Origin: Phellopilus nigrolimitatus
Taxonomy: Eukaryota; Basidiomycota; Agaricomycetes; Hymenochaetales; Hymenochaetaceae
DNA: 64,000 nucleotides
Direction of reading: 5' to 3'
Assembly: GCA_021029095.1 (NCBI GenBank)
Contig: JAJOHG010000012.1
Span: 62,001 to 126,000 of the forward strand
A model generated the notes under the pieces. It saw only the letters and a program-made list of their open reading frames with translations. It made no database searches and was not told the origin of the DNA. This document shows, in pieces, positions 1 through 13,494 of this stretch. Positions within the stretch are counted from its first letter, which is position 1. Every line of letters starts with the position of its first letter. The position numbers and the translations under genes are program-made.

Positions 1-1854
1 TAGAAGGAAGCATTGTTGGCAGCCTGCTCGCAGGCGTTCTTTTGATGCCTGGAGCAAGTATGTGCAGCGGGGCGTTGCGAAAGAAGGAGCAAAAGTTCAA
101 CGCCAAAAGCGCTGGCGTCACTAGCACGATGCTAATCATGGCCATTATCGGAACACTGACACCTACTCTTTTCTATCAGACATATGGAAATGTTTGTTTC
201 TACTTTCTCTGTCTTCTGCACGTTTTCTGATTCGTTGTTTCAAAAGTTCGAACTTATCTGTGATGGTTGTCCTGCAGTGAATAGCCCTTCTCCGGGAAAA
301 GTACCATGGAGCTGTAGTCATTGCTATTACGAGCACCCTGACCCCATACATGATGACTTCTATCAGTCTACAGTCAAGTCACTGATGTATTTCTGCGCTG
401 CTATTCTACTTTTCGTGAGTTGTGCTATGAACATTATCCATATTTTGGGTTTACTCACAACAACTGTAGTCTTACCTCATCGGCCTATGGTTTTCCCTCC
501 GTACCCATGCCTCCCAGATCTGGCAGAATCCTCGGCAATTAATGCACCCGCTCGACCTTCCCGTGCCCCCTGCTGGCCAAGGAAGGATGTCGTTTTACCA
601 CCGACTAACGCAGACAAGCTCGGGCCTACCTACGCACCGTTTGAACCGCAAAGCAAGCGATCTGACAATGCCTGGCGACGATGCTCAGTCTAGGTCGCAG
701 ACTCCAGGTCCAAGAGAACAGCCTCCTTCACCATCTATGACGCGCAGAGTTTCTCGAGGGCCTCCGAGTCAGCAACAACAGCAGCCGGGACTTTATACAC
801 CTTTCTTAGAGAGTGTCGGCCAGGGCGTTAAAGCATCGGGGATGCGTCTGCCTGTCGACTTAACAAGAGAAGATTTTGACCGCGCTGTGGCTGTAGCAAC
901 TGTGTCCGCTCTGAGGCAAGCCTACTCTCATTCTCCTGCTCGTCATCGCGGCTCTGCGCTCGGTGCTGAAGGGCACGAGGAGAGTGGCGGGCATGGAGGA
1001 CACGAAGGCCCGAGCTGGAGCCGCACCAGGAGTGCCAGTGTTCTTCTCGCTTGCACGGCTCTTTATGCTGCCATTGCAGGTAGGCAAATTTGATAACTCT
1101 GCCAAGTTGGTCTCATGTTTGTCACAGAGATATTGGTGGACGTCGTGGACGTCGTTTTGGAGGGCTCTGGAATCGATGAGAAATTTCTTGGATTGACGCT
1201 TTTTGCGCTGGTGCCCAATACAACTGAGTTCATGAATGCAATATCTTTTGCTATGTATGGAAACATAGCTTTAAGGTCCGTTCTTTCTTGAGATATAACA
1301 CTGATTATCTAACATCAAGTGCATTGCCTTCTCCAGTATGGAAATTGGTTCGGCTTATGCGCTTCAAGTATGTTTACTCCAAATTCCTGCGATGGTTGCA
1401 TTTTCGGCTTGGCACGACCCGCAGAAAATGGGGACGGTTGCAGATACTTTTACGTGAGTTTTATCCCATTCCCCTTTTCTCTTCTATGTTTGTCATTGCG
1501 CGTTGGAATGACGAATTTAACGAAACACTTCGCAGACTCATTTTTCCACGATGGGATGTGATTGCTATCATTTTGTCCATATTTTTGCTGACGTACACCT
1601 ACATTGAGGCAAAGAGCAACTACCACAGAGGCAGTATCCTTATACTCAGGTAAATTTATCTTGATTGTGGACTTGCATGACATTGCACTAATCGCTTGGT
1701 ATGTGCAGCTATGTTGTCTTAGTAGCTGGGTTTTATTTTGCTCCTCAGAGGCCTGATAGTACTGAGCAAGGCACATTCAAATTCAGTCAATATTCCCCGA
1801 GCTCTATGTTGGAGTCTATCCAGCTTGCAATGACTTCGTTATGGACCAGGTGAA
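1..1854 (+). CDS. VNX1: Vnx1-like vacuolar cation/H+ exchanger, C-terminal part
   Basis: This is the 3' part of a CaCA-superfamily exchanger; the 5' part lies left of the window. Such proteins sit in the vacuolar membrane and exchange Na+/K+ or Ca2+ for protons. The visible protein opens with the family's conserved helix and cytosolic step (GSIVGSLLAGVLLMPGAS, then CSGALRKKEQKFNAKSAG). An extra loop with paired cysteines (ICDGCP, CSHCYY) follows, which is typical of the fungal Vnx1/YNL321w branch rather than of small Vcx1-type Ca2+ exchangers. After a disordered Pro/Gln-rich linker comes the second exchanger half, with an NTTEFMNAISFAMYGN-type signature and final membrane helices. Introns are short; one at about 415-471 rejoins the frame at SYLIGLWFSL. 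The stop is at 1852-1854, convergent with the next gene. Ion preference cannot be read from sequence. Confidence 0.82.
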
Positions 1855-2000
1855 AGAGAGGCCGGGTGCTCGAAGTGTTTTCTTCATAATTATTCTAAGC
1901 CCCTTGCATTGCACCATCGAACACTTTTTAACATATCAGTAACGACAATTGTCATGTTTATTACACATTGGACTTGATACCATATTGCAGTAAAGACACA

Positions 2001-5000
2001 TCAATGTGTGCTACGTAGTGACTCCATTACAGAGCGCAATTGACCATATGGCGTGCTTAGCCTCTCAGCATCATTCCTACCAGATAGAAAGCGTACAATG
2101 TCGGGTGATGACGCGGGATAGTCAAGGAAGCGCTCAAGTAAATCACCATCAAGGAATCCATAAGATGCAGGTTGGGCATCGGAACGTCCCCGCGAATTAC
2201 ATGGTGCACGCCATCTTACAATGGAAAATCTCATTTAAGAACTGATTGATTGCCTTGGGATGATGTGTGAACTTACTGCGTGTGATCCGTATTTCCGGGG
2301 CCATGAATACTGTTTGCCATATTCCCTGCAGTCGAGAAAGCAGAAGGGAGAGGTCATCGCTGACATCGACGATAACCGCGATTCGTCCTGTTGCAGTAAA
2401 CAGGAGGTGTGTTGGGTTGAAACTGGGCGTGTTCCCTGTAGAGTCGAAACAGCCTACATCCAAGTCATTGCAAATACTTGAGCGATAGAGATGTTCGCTT
2501 ACCACGAATGAGCTTGTTAACTGTCTCATCGATATTATAGCCCCCATCCTGCTCAAGAAGCTTCTTCTCTCCTTGGCTCTGGATTTTGAATGAAAAGAGG
2601 TTGTTCTCGCTCTAAACAGCAACCAAAACATGACATAGTGCCTACTGCGTCAATTATGAAAGAGAGCTTACGTTTGCACCAATTATCGTCCGTTGGTCGA
2701 CAAGTTCTATGCACAAAGGCCAGAGAGGACTGTAATCTCTTGCAACAGTCACCAAACCCTGGCCCACAAGCCTAAGCACAGCCAATGAAGAAATGGCATC
2801 ACCAGTAACAATCTGATCTTCAAGGACGACTACACTTGTCACCAGATAATTGTGATTCCACTCTGTTAGTCGGACAAGTTGAACCTCATGATCATCATCC
2901 GAGGATACAAGGCTGAATATAACGACCTTTCCCGATCGCCGTTGGTCGTAAGAAATTGTAATTTGAGATCTGAACGAAGGCTCACCCCTGTGTTGATCGC
3001 AGCTACTAATTTTCCCTTAACACAATCCATAGCATAGACACAACCACAAGCTTCAGCTGAGGCGAGTAGGTGATGAAACTTGTTCTGGTCGGGAGCAAAA
3101 ATAAGAATACGGCCGCGACTTGGTTCCCGTTCTGTTTCATCATCGTACATGGTTCCGATGGCGAAAAGCATTCTACAGCCATTTTGGCCATCAAGGTTCA
3201 CTGTGGCAACTGCAGTGACCTCTTCATATGGCTCGAGCGCATAGTCGTGTGTTGCTATGAGAAATGGAGATTAGGGACAGGCAAACAAGAGGAGGCTTAG
3301 CTTACTCGTAAAATCCACAGCGTTAAGGAGCTTGAACGAGCTTCTGGTCTTTCCGAGGTCAGTCGACTCGCGAGGTTCTTGCTGCACACAGCCTATGCCA
3401 AACAAGTTCGCAACAGAATGATATGATACTTTCACAGGGTTGTCCATTCCCATAGATATCTGAACAAATATTACCGAAACAGAGCAGCAAAAAACTAAAC
3501 GTGGGACTTACTGTCCTCACATGCAATTTGTCGAGTTCCAATATCCGTCCAATGACTAGGCCGTCGGGTGTTGACAGTACGATAGACGCGGAGAATGTCG
3601 ACGAGTTAAAAGACGAAGAAGTCAATACATCCTTGAAAAAATCGGCTGAGTCGATTGATACCGAGGAACTGAAATTTGACAAACTTTCAACAGGATTGGA
3701 GAATGCCCAAGCGTGTCCTTCGTCCAGTAGAAAAGTACTGAGCGCGTCCCGCTTGCTAGGATCGCCGGCTTGCCATCTATGCTGCAGGAACTCAGGAATA
3801 CTGGCGATCCTCCCAAGGCGACGACTTTCTTCTCTTCAAGCTTGCCCTTAGCGAAAGGGAAGGAGAACACGGAGCCATCAGCAAGTCCCACCATCAGATG
3901 TGGATGAGGATCAGAAGATTTGTCCCCAAAATCATACAATAAAAGGGATCTGGGAAGATGAGGCAAGGACACAGGTTTTCCTTTGAGCTCAAAATTAGGC
4001 AACGCGAATACATTCACTTCGTGAGTTGACCAGAAGCCCAGAACAACGAAGGAGGCAAAGTTCGCGCTTGGTTTCAAAGGTGAAATGGTAAGTGCCGATA
4101 TTGGCTCGACAAACGTCTTCTGGCTGCGTAACAATGATCAATCTGCAGTCATTAAAGCAATTCCGACTCTACTTACCTTTGCTCCGAAATCTTGTCACCC
4201 AAAATATTAAGTAAAATGACCAATCCTCCCGACAAAGCGATGCAAATTTGACTAGGACTGACATCGGCCAGGACAATTTCCCGACCTCGCTCCGGTGCCC
4301 AAATATCTTCGCTGACACCGAAAGATGTGTTTATAAGTACGACTGCACCCGGTGTGACTTGCACCATGTATGATGCGCTCTCATATATTGAATGGCCTGT
4401 CGGAGAGATCTTCCGGTTCAGAACATTGCCTGCAGCGAGTGTACGAGAGTCGTGTCTCAAACCGACGAACTCATTCGAGCGTGTGATTGAAGTTCCTTGC
4501 TTCGAGGAAGGCAACCCCAAAAGATGAGTGGAGACGTTTGTTGTGACTAAAAGGAAGTAATGGCGCCTATAAAATGAGTTTTAACAGAATCAGTCCGTTG
4601 AAAAGGTAAACCAAGCTCACTCGTCAGTATGATATACTTTTAGAGGCCAAATCCTTGTGACATTCGGAATGCCATCAACATGCGCGTCCGCAGTAAAATT
4701 CGCGCCGTTGCGTATAATTCTCAACGACCCGGAATTTCTTCCTCCAGAGCAAGTCACTATTGAAGGCTGAGAACGTATACATAAGTTCCTTAGTATCGCA
4801 GGATAAGCAAAGAGAAACAATGCAATACCTGTCCACTGTTGTCAATGTCTGCAAGGACGGCATCCATAATGGGTGCAATATTCTTGTAGGTCTCCGCTAC
4901 ATCTACGAAAGTTCCACTCGGCGTCGACTGGTCGGGCACAATACGAATCAGCTGGGAATCACCAAAGTGCGACCCCACAAATATATATCGCGACGAAAGC

Positions 5001-6251
5001 GGGGTGAGGGATGTGGGTGACGAGATCTTGCAAGCACATCTTTAAGTAGCAGTTACTCGAAATGAAGGTTCACGTACCTCTCCAAGATCTAGTCTATCAA
5101 TCTTTTGTTTTTCGAGGTCAAACACTAGAAGAGAAAGTCGACCAAATGCGTCCCCTAGTAAATATCGCATGCCTTCTGAATCAACGCGGGACCAACTAAT
5201 TAAACCAAAGAGAAAGGTCTTGAACATATTGCAGATATAAACTAAGCAGCCACCTACGCAGTTATTTCAGAATACGGCCAATTGGTTTCCACTTTTGCAA
5301 CTTTTGAATTTACACCATTCTGTACAGATGTATCGGCATTTTTCTTCTTTTGCCTTCTGTCAATCGAGTAAAACGAAATGCGGCTCCCTCCCAGAACTAG
5401 AACTCCGCCATGGTTTCTCCAACTGCTTCTGGTATGAGGTGGGATAGGGATTATTAAAGACGACTCGGTATCGGCGATGATGACATCTGAGAGAAATGCG
5501 GAAGGCGAGGACGAAAGTTCCTGGTTAGACAGATCATGCGAGGCAAGAACGAGTCTCTGTTGATGGTCTCTGTGCAGAATTGCCAGAACAGTCGCGCGAG
5601 AGTTCGCTGTAAGGAGAAAGCACATTGAAACGATGTTGAGTTCACGGACACTGAAGAGAAATTAACGAAATTAACGTTTGGAAACTAAAACTATCCCAGA
5701 AAGAGCACGCACGACACATCAAAACTGGTCTGGTCGTGTATTAAGCCATCTTTCAAACCCACAAACTTAAGCTTTCCAACATATGAGCTAACCACCGCAA
5801 CTTTTCCTTTATGATCCACTTGGCAACCATTCACAAATTCTGCAGGACGCGCACTCCTTTCGTGAAGCGACAGACACTTTACGCAATTCAGCTGGTACTT
5901 TGAGTTCTCAGAGTCTTGGACGTATTCAAGCAGCAGGAGTCTCGGGTCCGGATGGTCGGTCGAAATAAGCAAGTGATGTTCGGCAGTGTCCTGAGCAGCC
6001 ATTGTTCATCAACACGTATATGAGCACGACCTGCAAGTACTAACTTCAGTTGGAACAGCCTGGAGCGATGTTATGCGCCCCCAGATTTCGATACTGCATT
6101 GCAATCGCAGCGCGTCGGGGAGGACAGCGAATACTTCGATAATGCTGGCCTTGGCGATTACGAGGTGCTCGACGTCCTCATCGTCGGTCAGCGTCGTCTT
6201 CAGAGAGTCAATCACCGACGTTGGCTGGTGGAATGTTGCAACAGCTTTCAT
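2001..6251 (-). CDS. DDB1: DNA damage-binding protein 1 (DDB1/CPSF-A family)
   Basis: DDB1 is the triple beta-propeller adaptor of CUL4 ubiquitin ligases and acts in DNA repair and replication control. The first exon reads MKAVATFHQPTSVIDS, followed by DVEHLVIAKASIIEVF and WGRITSLQAVP; this matches the family opening, in which a loading strand is followed by an identifier of the form HLVVAK...IEVY. Many short exons of beta-propeller character follow. The last exon ends with SYGFLDGDLLERFLDYP, the C-terminal DDB1 signature, then a short helix. I chose the ATG at 6249-6251; a further upstream in-frame codon is TTG and is not a credible eukaryotic start. The gene holds roughly a dozen or more introns and the span fits a protein of about 1,200 residues. 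The related CPSF160 and SF3b130 proteins are less likely because of the opening and closing motifs. Confidence 0.9.
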
Positions 6252-6675
6252 GCTCAACGATAGAGATCAAGTGCTTCAGGTTCAAGATGAATGGTAGTCC
6301 ATACACTGACTTTCGCTCGCTAAGCTGCTGACTATGCGTTCATCTGTCTTCGGCTGCGTCGATCATTCACTCCCAAACCGGGAACTATCACCACCAGCAT
6401 TACATAATGCTCGCCCTACAATCGTAAAACATATACTTTTGCGAAAGCGTCCATACACGTAGATCACTCAAAACCTGTTACTTATGCCTCACAAATTCAG
6501 ACCAACAGGACTTGTAAATGGAGGGCTATTGATACAGTATATACGGAAAGACTTCATTTCATATGAAGACTAGCCAATCTAATATTACCGGCGTTCGAGT
6601 TTCTAAGCATTTTCAATCAGTGTCTCTACGATGCTCAAAGAATTAGCGCACATAGTTACGCAGTAATATGTATAT
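6252..6675. other. Intergenic, DDB1 promoter
   Basis: This 424-base gap separates the ABC transporter's stop from the DDB1 start; both genes are on the minus strand. It should hold the DDB1 promoter and the transporter's 3' neighbourhood. I see no open frame of note, repeat or RNA gene in it. Confidence 0.5.
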
Positions 6676-9344
6676 TCACGGCAGGAATGCTTGGGCTTGG
6701 ACGTCGTGTAGCTTGAAGTACTCTCCTTTTTCCATAAGAAGCTCTTCATGAGTCCCTTGTTCGACAAGATGGCCGTCTTTCATGCAGCTGCATAGACACA
6801 AGTGTAGTCAGCAAGATCGTACTAAGACTAGAAAAAAAATCTTACAGAATCATGTCAGCGTATTTTGTGAGGTGTCCGAAACGATGGGTGATAAACACAA
6901 TAGTCTTTCCACCTCGGAGTTCACGCAGGCGTGAGAAGAGCTCAAATTCACCCTCGGGATCGAGCGCGGACGTTGGCTCGTCAGCTGCCAAGAATCGAAT
7001 ATCGCCGCCGCTCAAACGCATGAACGTCCGTGACCTGAAAGCAATAGGCCAACCGTTCCTCATCAAGAAGAAACGTCCGACACAATAAAATGACTCACGC
7101 AGCAAGCCGCTGCCTCTCACCTCCAGATATATCCGTCGTTCTTTCTTCCTCGTCAAGCAGCGATTTCAGATCGGCGACCGTCTCATCCGGGAAATTTGTG
7201 GTTGATAGCTTGACGGGATGTAGCACTGTCTCCATCCCCTTCTCCAGCTTCATGATGAAGTCCGCTGCACCGCCCTGGCGCGCTGCGTCCCACAGGACCT
7301 CCTCCGAGATTGCGCGCCCTGGTAAACCGAGAGCAATATTCTCTCGCAGCGTAAGTGGGTACGGCGTATGGTCCTGTCGGAGAATAGCCATCGTGCGCCG
7401 TATGTCCGCAAGCCTGTAGTTCGCGAGAGGAATTCCGTCGAGGAGGATATGCCCCGCAGAGGGATCATACAGCCGGTTGAAGAGCTTGATCATCGAAGAC
7501 TTCCCTGAGCCGTTCACTCCGACTATGACCACAAGTTGTCCAGGTTTTATCGTGAACGACAGATCGGTGAGTGCATTCTTAGATGTGTCTGGGTAGGCGA
7601 AGGACACATTACTGTATAGGAAATAATCAGCGAATGATTTGAGATATGCAGTAGTAGTGCTTACCAGAATTCAATCTGGGCACCACAGTCGCCACTTTCA
7701 ATTAGATTCGTCTCCCGGGGATATGCTTGCCATCCATCCTTGATGGCATTTTCGATGTCAGAAAGTTTATAGATATTTCTGATAACGCCGAGGTTCCTGG
7801 AAAAGTCGGTTATTTGATACGACACTGTATTGAACGTCCAACCGATGGCCTGCGATGTCTGCTGCATCAGCATGAAAGCTGCGATGGACATGTCTTTGAC
7901 GTCAAAAACGGTTCGGACTGCGAAAATTAGCTATCGAACGGGGTTTTAGCGCACACGTGGTAGATAGAAGAAACGCTTACCAGAGGAAGTTCTGTCGAAA
8001 TGCCCCGCACTATTTTGAAGAACAAAGAATCTCTAGCCCGCCATTGGTCCCATAGAGGTTCAGTACATTTATCGCCAAGGATAGCTCGCTGCTCGCTGAA
8101 CTCTGATAGATGATTGGATCAGATACATGCAAGAGCGACCCATACTTAATATGCTACACCTTTTTCAATATGTTCCTCGATGCCGTCATTGAGTCGGTCG
8201 GCACGAAACTGTTCGTCATATACAAGCTTGTGCAGCGAAGCCATGCGACTGAATGCCGGCTCGATGCAGTACGATACGAATGCTGCATTTCGTAAGAGAT
8301 AAGAACATTTCTGAACAGCTCGGAGAAGACGAAAATAATGGCGCACGGCAAGACCACAGGCTTTCACTTGTGAGCCAAAGCCGAAGCAAGGGTTGCAGGG
8401 AGCACATGACCAGAAAGACCGGCCCTGTCGAGTTCCTCCTGATGAATGTAACAGCCATGAGAAGTTGGGTCGCCATGCCAGTGACACCGAAGAACAAGCG
8501 GCTGACTTCCTCAAAGACGTTCCAGACCTCGTTGGAATCAGCGAAATCGTCTTCCTTTCCGAGCCTACTTGTAATCTCCGGGTCTGCATTGGTTTTTGTT
8601 AGCATCAGATTTAGTATGAGATAATAGCAGAATGCATGCCTTCAGCTGTTGTGAGATCCAGATTTAACACAGCTGTATAATTTGATGAGGTTCACTTGGT
8701 ATTTCGAGCTTTTTGAGAGCAACAAACCTCGTATGGCCTTTAGCATAAAATGGTATCTGACACGGTCTCGTAAGATTTCGCCGTTTCTTTCCCTGATAAA
8801 GGTCCTGAGTTTTATATGAATGTTGGGATAACGAGCGTATTCACAATATCCTCGTTATCAATTTCGACAATGCTGTATACATCACTTTCGAAAATATTGC
8901 CCACAAGATATCATTCTTGTATACCTCTTTTCCCTGAAGGCGATCTCCGACCTATCGTAAAAATGAGTTTACATCCAAAGCATTCCGGTGAAGATGACGT
9001 ACCACATCCAGCAGTCGGCTAGTCAGATACAATGACAGTCCGTCTTGTAAACTATCCCAGAAATTCTCCAATGCATATGTTATTAGCTGACGTGGCGCTA
9101 ACCCATAAATTTCCGTCACGAAACGCGAAAGATATTGCACATCATCGAAGGCGGTAGCCAATTTGGAGCGATGGGGAATTCTAGACCTAAGCTTCCACGA
9201 ACTGACAAGGTTCTGGGTATTATGAGACGGCGGGAGGTAGACAATTTCCCAAACGCCCAATTGCGCAGAGCGAAATATTCGATCATGATTTGCATGAGGC
9301 ATCGATCTTGACTTCGAGCAGAGCTTTTCGGGAAGCTGCAGCAT
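6676..9344 (-). CDS. Half-size ABC transporter (membrane domain plus ATPase)
   Basis: The C-terminal half is a clear ABC ATPase. Its Walker A is GVNGSGKSS, the Q-loop region RQDHTPYPLTLRENIA, the signature ISGGERQRLA, the Walker B FLAADEPTSALD and the switch histidine lies in FITHRF. The upstream exons (about 7,650-9,340) are less conserved and hydrophobic, as expected for one six-helix exporter domain. One membrane domain plus one ATPase means a half transporter that should work as a dimer. The stop is the TGA at 6676-6678 after QAQAFLP. The start is uncertain: in-frame ATGs lie at 9344 and 9302, while the frame extends to about 9447 only through GTG. Substrate and membrane are unknown. Fungal annotation pipelines usually call this group a P-loop NTPase; I could not place it with Atm1, Mdl1 or Hmt1 by eye. 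Confidence 0.8.
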
Positions 9345-9864
9345 CGTGCACAAAGAGTACAGGCCTTGTCCAAACCCGACGATTGAAAAACAAAGCAGTT
9401 GTGTGAGAGTAGAAGAAATCACTTTCGAGTCATTTTTTTCCCGCGTTCAGGAGCAACAGTGCCGTTGATTTATTAGAAAAGCGATGCCGGACATCGCTGC
9501 CTAGTGTCTGAAGCGACAAATAATGTTACAAGCGGTTAGGGAATGATTAGAAGAACGCCGCCTGTTAAGGCTTCGGAAATCACCGAGACGCTCCCACGCA
9601 CCAGAAGGGTGCTTCAACGGTCTCAGCTCATGTTATTGCTACTAGGTCCAGGATGTCCGGGCCAGCAGCGGACCTGGTGGACTTGAAATCTCGGAAAGCA
9701 GAAAAGAAAGTGTTAGAAGTGGACTATCAAAAAGCGGGGCCGGCACCCGTTAGTCGAAGCGAGCATGTTCAATTTGCTTCAAGACGACCGTGAGTTCCAG
9801 CATACTACTATAGAATCGCTACTTAAAAACCTAGCTCTCACTGTGAAAAACTAGATACAAGCCA
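9345..9864. other. Divergent intergenic region
   Basis: About 520 bases lie between the divergent ABC transporter and SET-domain genes. They should carry both promoters. The ABC transporter's true first exon may reach into the left part. No other gene or repeat was seen. Confidence 0.45.
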
Positions 9865-11198
9865 ATGGCAATAACAGTACCCATTGTAGCTGCTCTACTA
9901 GCAACTGTTTATGTACTGTTCATCGGCTTTGGAAAAGAGCTGCATCCACATCCAGTGTATGACGGAGTCGCTTCTCCTGCTTTCGCCGTCGTCGATCTTC
10001 CCGGGCGAGGTAAAGGACTGGTCGCAACGAGAAACATCAAGGTTTTTCCTCTTTTTTAAAATCAATTTACATGGTGGAAATAACGCAGGACACCGTTAGC
10101 AAGGAGAATTACTAATCAAAGAGAAGCCTTTGATACTTGTACCGAGCTCAAGTATGTCCTCGGCGTAGCGCATGTCTGGGTTTTACTTACGAACTAGTTT
10201 GAAATATTCCAGCTAGTATGTCACCCAGTGTCCTGATCAAGCAGCACCTAAGCCTCCTTTCGCCAAGTAAAAGAAATGAGTTCTATTCTCTATCATACGT
10301 AACTCCTGCCAATGACCAGGTCCCAGCCTCCACTGAGTCACTCTCAGACGATGAAGTTGCACTTGCGATATTCCAGACGAATGCAATTTCAGCCGGAGAG
10401 AATGCTGGTATCTTCCCTTGGACCGCAAGGCTTAATCACGGCTGCAGCGCAGCTTTCAACTCTGTTTACTCCTGGAGACCCGGAGAAGGAATCATCGTCG
10501 TACATGCGCTTAAATCAGTCAAACGTGGTGATGTACGGAATTCAGTGCAGAATAGGAAACTATCTGTCATGCTGATCGTCCTGACGGATGCACAGGAGCT
10601 ACTCACCACTTACACAGACACGAAGAAATCTCGCGAAGAGCGACAGTACGTCACCTAAAAGCATTTTCGAATAACATTCCCATTGATATAATCTATCCAG
10701 ACACTATCTAAAGAGCTTCTACGACTTCCCATGTACATGTTCTGTGTGCTCGTTACCCGACCCTGAGTCTGCCGCTTCAGATGATCGCCTGACACGCATG
10801 AGCTCTCTAAGCCAGACCTTCGCGTCGTGGGGCCACGGACAGATCGATGGAAAGGAGGCGACGCGCATTGCGAACGAAATATGGACACTAGGTAAAGAGG
10901 AAGTCTACTGGAGTGAACGAGGGAGGCTCGCAGCAGATGCCGCACATGTTGCGGCCGCTCATTCCGAGTAAGTCTGTTATGTCAACTTATAGGTTGAGCT
11001 CATGTTCTGTTGTTTGTTTCCAGTAAGCGAGCGGCGGTAGCTTGGGCGTTGTTAGCGTTTAATTGGTATGCAATTGAGCTCGGAGAAGATAGTACTCAAG
11101 CACAGGAAATGCGTGCTGTCGTATCCAATCCACAATCGCACTTGGCTTGGGCTTCTAGGTATCCGCAGTTCGTAGAACTCCCGACGTCTGACGATTGA
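9865..11198 (+). CDS. SET-domain protein (SMYD/SET5-like), N-terminal membrane anchor
   Basis: This is a putative lysine methyltransferase. The first exon starts at ATG 9865 and encodes a hydrophobic segment (VPIVAALLATVYVLFIGF), then the SET entry GRGKGLVATRNIK, which splices to QGELLIKEKPLILVP. Later exons contain RLNHGCSAAFNS, which corresponds to the RFxNHSCxPN core, and a second core block that reads GD...ELLTTYTDTKKSREERQ across an intron. The post-SET cysteines are in YDFPCTCSVCSLPDP. The C-terminal helices end at LPTSDD with the stop at 11196-11198. The SET core has NHGC where most active enzymes have NHSC, a conservative change. The amino-terminal membrane segment is unusual for the family and could instead be a start-choice artefact. 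The substrate is unknown. Confidence 0.83.
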
Positions 11199-11485
11199 CG
11201 GTGATGGATACGATTGATACGATAGATATTATACGTGTAGCCCATGGGAAAAAATAAAGTACAACGAGACAGTTTACTGGAGTGAAGGATTAGCTCCAAG
11301 TGACACATACGTGTACCTCACGAATCCATTCAATTACCTAAGGAAAAGAAAAGAAAATTACACAAAGACAGGTGGTAAGTAAGATCAGGCGAGAAAGACT
11401 AAGGGACAGGCCCCAAGAACTATGGTCCACGAAGAGACTATACCAGCAGTAACGTCTTCAATTGGATGGGCGCGTGCCAACTTGC

Positions 11486-13494
11486 TTAGAAACAATCACT
11501 CACCCCGAGAATTGATAACTTTTTGAAGTCATCCACGAACGTCTGCGAGCCTGAGACTAGTTCAATGTCCACAGTCGAACGCGATGCGGTCGTCATGTTT
11601 TTAACAGGTAGTATGGCGTCCTTCGTGGAAGAGTATAAAATATAACCGGAGTTCCCAAGAGGGTATTGAGCGAGAAGCTGTATGGGATACGCTACAACGC
11701 GGGGATTCTTCGCACCAATTTGGTCAACAGGCGTATGTATAAGCGCCTTTACGGACGACTGGTCCGGCATTTCTCTAACCTAAAATTCACATTAGTAATG
11801 TTGTCGGGATGTCTCAGCTCCAGTGGGCTAACCGCTGCAGAGATAGTACCGGTGACTCGACCGTTTGATTCCGACATGCTACTGAGTTCCGGTAGCCACA
11901 TGACCGAGTCTTGAATGGTGAAAGATTGTATTGCGAGAGGGGCTCGAGACACGGGAGACTCGTACACCGTGACAGTATACGCCGAGATACCCCTCGATGG
12001 ATCGACATTAATCGAGAACAAATGGTAAAAAGTATCGCCATAAAGTGATGAGCCCTTTGTCGTTGCCGGATTGAAATACGCTTGGGCACTACACGACGCA
12101 CTGGAGCTCCCATCGCGGTATTTGTATGACACACTTGTTTTGTGAAGAATATTCTTAGCAATGGATTGATAGCGATAAGCCATAGAAAGGTTACTAACAT
12201 CACCATCCTACTCGGATTCTCGGGGAAGCCCCTCGAGCTCAGAAGACGAATGGCGCCGGAGAAAGTCATACTCCCATCGAGATTAATTGCAACCGTGACG
12301 TCAACCGGTTTAATTGGTCTGGGCCCGACAGGTATAAGGTTCACGCCCCTTGGGACTGTGTTCAACATCTTTGAGATCACGCGAGTACAAATCGCGAAGA
12401 AGTCATCATTGGACTTGGCGAGGCTTTCACACAAATTCGTAGGTAAATTGGTCGGCGCACATCATGATGGAGATTAGATACTTACGTTTTCATCGTTACA
12501 TTTTGGTCCGAGCTGAATATTCTCAGATCTGAACGGACCGTGATGTTCGGCGTGGTGACGAGAGGATCGGTGCTCTTCCCATCGATGTAATTCGTCGCGC
12601 TGGATGGGACGGATTAAAAGTGTTTCGTATCATTCATGCGTTCTTTCTTCGAGGTTGAAAGGCCAAATGCATACATGTGATTGTCGAAGACATCGAACGT
12701 GTCATCGAGATGAACGCCCCCTTCAGTATTGTTAGGAGTCACGGCATTTTGAACGACATCGGGGAACCCATTTTGATGGACGGAGCCGATGGTGTGTCCA
12801 CACGCAGTTAGCTGGATCATTTCGGTGTGATTAAATCCGGCACGAGCGAACTGCCCAAGGTGTGTTTCAAGAGTGCCGAACTCTTCGGGAACACCATAAT
12901 CACCCGCCGCAGTGGCGTCGATCCGCCCGCCCTTGTACGGGATAAGAGGGCCGCTGCACGAGCCAATAGCCACGACAGTGCCTAGAGCGATCATGTCCGC
13001 CACTAAATCAGAAAGCTTAGTGGGTAAACACTGTAATCTCCGAGATTACGGACTGGAAGCGTATTTATTCACGAAGGGCGCAAAGAATGTCAGAGAGTCG
13101 TTCATTGCTGCACCGTGGCTCTCTTCTCGGTTTGTCTCAAAGCCAATCGAAGCGTCCAGACCTCCCGTGCCCAAAGCGACATTTGCAGGCGCAACATCAT
13201 GGAATGAAACTCTGTAATAATCATTTTTTTGTCAGTGACTATTTAAAAAAGCGTGGCTAGAATAAGAATGACGTACCTCACCCATTGCGAAGCGCTCTGA
13301 CGGCCCAAGTTCTGAGCGCCTTGATTGTAAAGACTACACGGTGTCACCCCAGTTTTGAATCCACCGTCATTATAACCTCCCGTGTCGACGAGGAGATGTT
13401 CAAGCTCGTTTACAAAAGCCGGAAAAGGATCATTACACGAGACGAATGCTGGAAGGACGCAGAAAAATGCCAAAGAAAGCCGAAAATACAACAT
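11486..13494 (-). CDS. Secreted heme peroxidase with long C-terminal domain
   Basis: The ATG at 13492-13494 opens a signal peptide (MLYFRLSLAFFCVLPAFVSC). The catalytic part fits the plant/fungal peroxidase superfamily: the distal Arg-His region is RVSFHDVA, followed by a GTGGLDASIGFE calcium-site-like block, and the proximal heme histidine lies in LTACGHTIGSVHQ. Cysteine pairs are spread through the domain. Beyond the peroxidase, about 250 further residues (roughly 11,490-12,600) form a beta-rich tail with many NxS/T sites and no domain I can name. The stop is at 11486-11488 and the gene is convergent with the SET gene. The enzyme should use H2O2 outside the cell. The Mn2+ and surface Trp sites that define ligninolytic class II enzymes cannot be confirmed by eye, so I do not call it a ligninase. 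Confidence 0.85.

Noticed and set aside
9423..9447. ABC transporter start at the GTG near 9422
   Set aside because: GTG is not a normal start in fungal nuclear genes; ATGs at 9344 and 9302 are preferred, with a missing upstream exon still possible.
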